From assembly GCA_008015235.1 (NCBI GenBank), contig SSFF01000008.1:44713-108712 (forward strand): DNA of 64,000 nucleotides, given 5' to 3'. This document shows, in pieces, positions 63,301 to 64,000 of this stretch. Source of the stretch: Rhodoferax sp. (lineage in GTDB: Bacteria; Pseudomonadota; Gammaproteobacteria; Burkholderiales; Burkholderiaceae_C). Within the stretch, counting starts at the first letter, position 1; each line of letters opens with the position of its first letter. The notes under the pieces were generated by a model, which saw nothing but the letters and a program-made list of their open reading frames with translations, was not told the DNA's origin and did no database searches. Position numbers and translations under genes: made by a program.

Positions 63301-64000
63301 TTACGCTGTCGGCAACTGGTATTCAGCAAACTGCTCGCGCAGCCTGACCTTCATCATCTTGCCGGTAGCCCCCAGCGGAATGGCGTCCACAAACACCACA
63401 TCGTCCGGCGTCCACCATTTGGCGATGCGGCCCTCGAAGAACCGCAGGATGTCTTCCTTGCTCACCTCCGCTCCCGGCTTCTTGACCACCACCAGCAAGG
63501 GGCGCTCGTCCCACTTGGGGTGCTTGGCTGCAATGCAGGCGGCCATGGCCACGGCCGGGTGGGCCATGGCAATGTTTTCCAGGTCGATGGAGCCGATCCA
63601 TTCGCCGCCCGACTTGATGACGTCCTTGCTGCGGTCGGTGATCTGCATGACGCCATCGGCGCTGATCCTGGCCACGTCACCCGTGGGGAACCATCCCTTT
63701 CCGGCGTCATCCGTCACCAACGGACTGTCCTTCTCCTGCTTGAAATAGGTATCGATGATCCAGTGCCCGCGCACCAGCAGGTCGCCGGAGACCGCGCCGT
63801 CGCGCGCCAGCTCCTTGCCCTCGGGGTCGACAATCTTCATGTCCACGCCAAAGACCACCCGGCCTTGCTTGGCCTGTACGGCCAGGCGTTCCTCGGTGCC
63901 GAGTTGGAGGTGCTCGGGCTTGAAGGCCATGACGGTGCCCAGGGGGCTCATTTCGGTCATGCCCCAGGCATGCAGCACGTGCACGCCATAGGTTTGCTCA
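63301..64000 (-). CDS. AMP-dependent (long/medium-chain) acyl-CoA synthetase, C-terminal part (runs off window end)
   Basis: AWGMTEMSPLGTV, GWFPTGDVARISADGVMQITDRSKDVIKSGGEWIGSIDLEN, PLGATGKMMKVRLREQF. Confidence 0.93.
   Translation of the reverse strand, partial: EQTYGVHVLHAWGMTEMSPLGTVMAFKPEHLQLGTEERLAVQAKQGRVVFGVDMKIVDPEGKELARDGAVSGDLLVRGHWIIDTYFKQEKDSPLVTDDAGKGWFPTGDVARISADGVMQITDRSKDVIKSGGEWIGSIDLENIAMAHPAVAMAACIAAKHPKWDERPLLVVVKKPGAEVSKEDILRFFEGRIAKWWTPDDVVFVDAIPLGATGKMMKVRLREQFAEYQLPTA

Overview
The window looks like a contiguous stretch of ordinary chromosome from a high-GC betaproteobacterium; codon usage, gene order and repeat type suggest a Comamonadaceae/Rhodoferax-like organism, but this was not tested. 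It is densely packed with about 58 genes, mostly housekeeping: smc (partial), dapC-dapD-pilU-like-dapE-prmB, ybbA/tesA/mnmH, purA-hisZ-hflC-hflK-hflX-hfq-der-bamB-yfgM-hisS-ispG-rodZ-pilW-rlmN-ndk, rluB-scpB-rluD/bamD, zapE-lpd-sucB-sucA, prpE, relA, bdhA-like, a Ser/Thr kinase-HDOD-GAF fusion, a two-component system, ispF/ispD, mfd, serB, a YeiH-family permease and a partial acyl-CoA synthetase. I see no rRNA, CRISPR array, transposase, prophage or convincing tRNA, and no clear-cut new multi-gene system. The most interesting signals are: (1) a degenerate interspersed repeat of about 60 bp in at least five places, one copy apparently lying in-frame inside dapE and adding about 20 residues; (2) a histidine kinase split by an apparent 1-nt frameshift between its HisKA and ATPase domains; (3) an 830-aa kinase-HDOD-GAF fusion; (4) an orphan receiver/HPt pair; (5) perfect or near-perfect palindromes at operon junctions, some with stop codons in the hairpin, and one overlapping a consensus-like promoter that may make a leaderless mRNA; (6) head-to-head gene pairs with almost no intergenic DNA. 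All calls come from reading the sequence and supplied ORFs; no database search was run.
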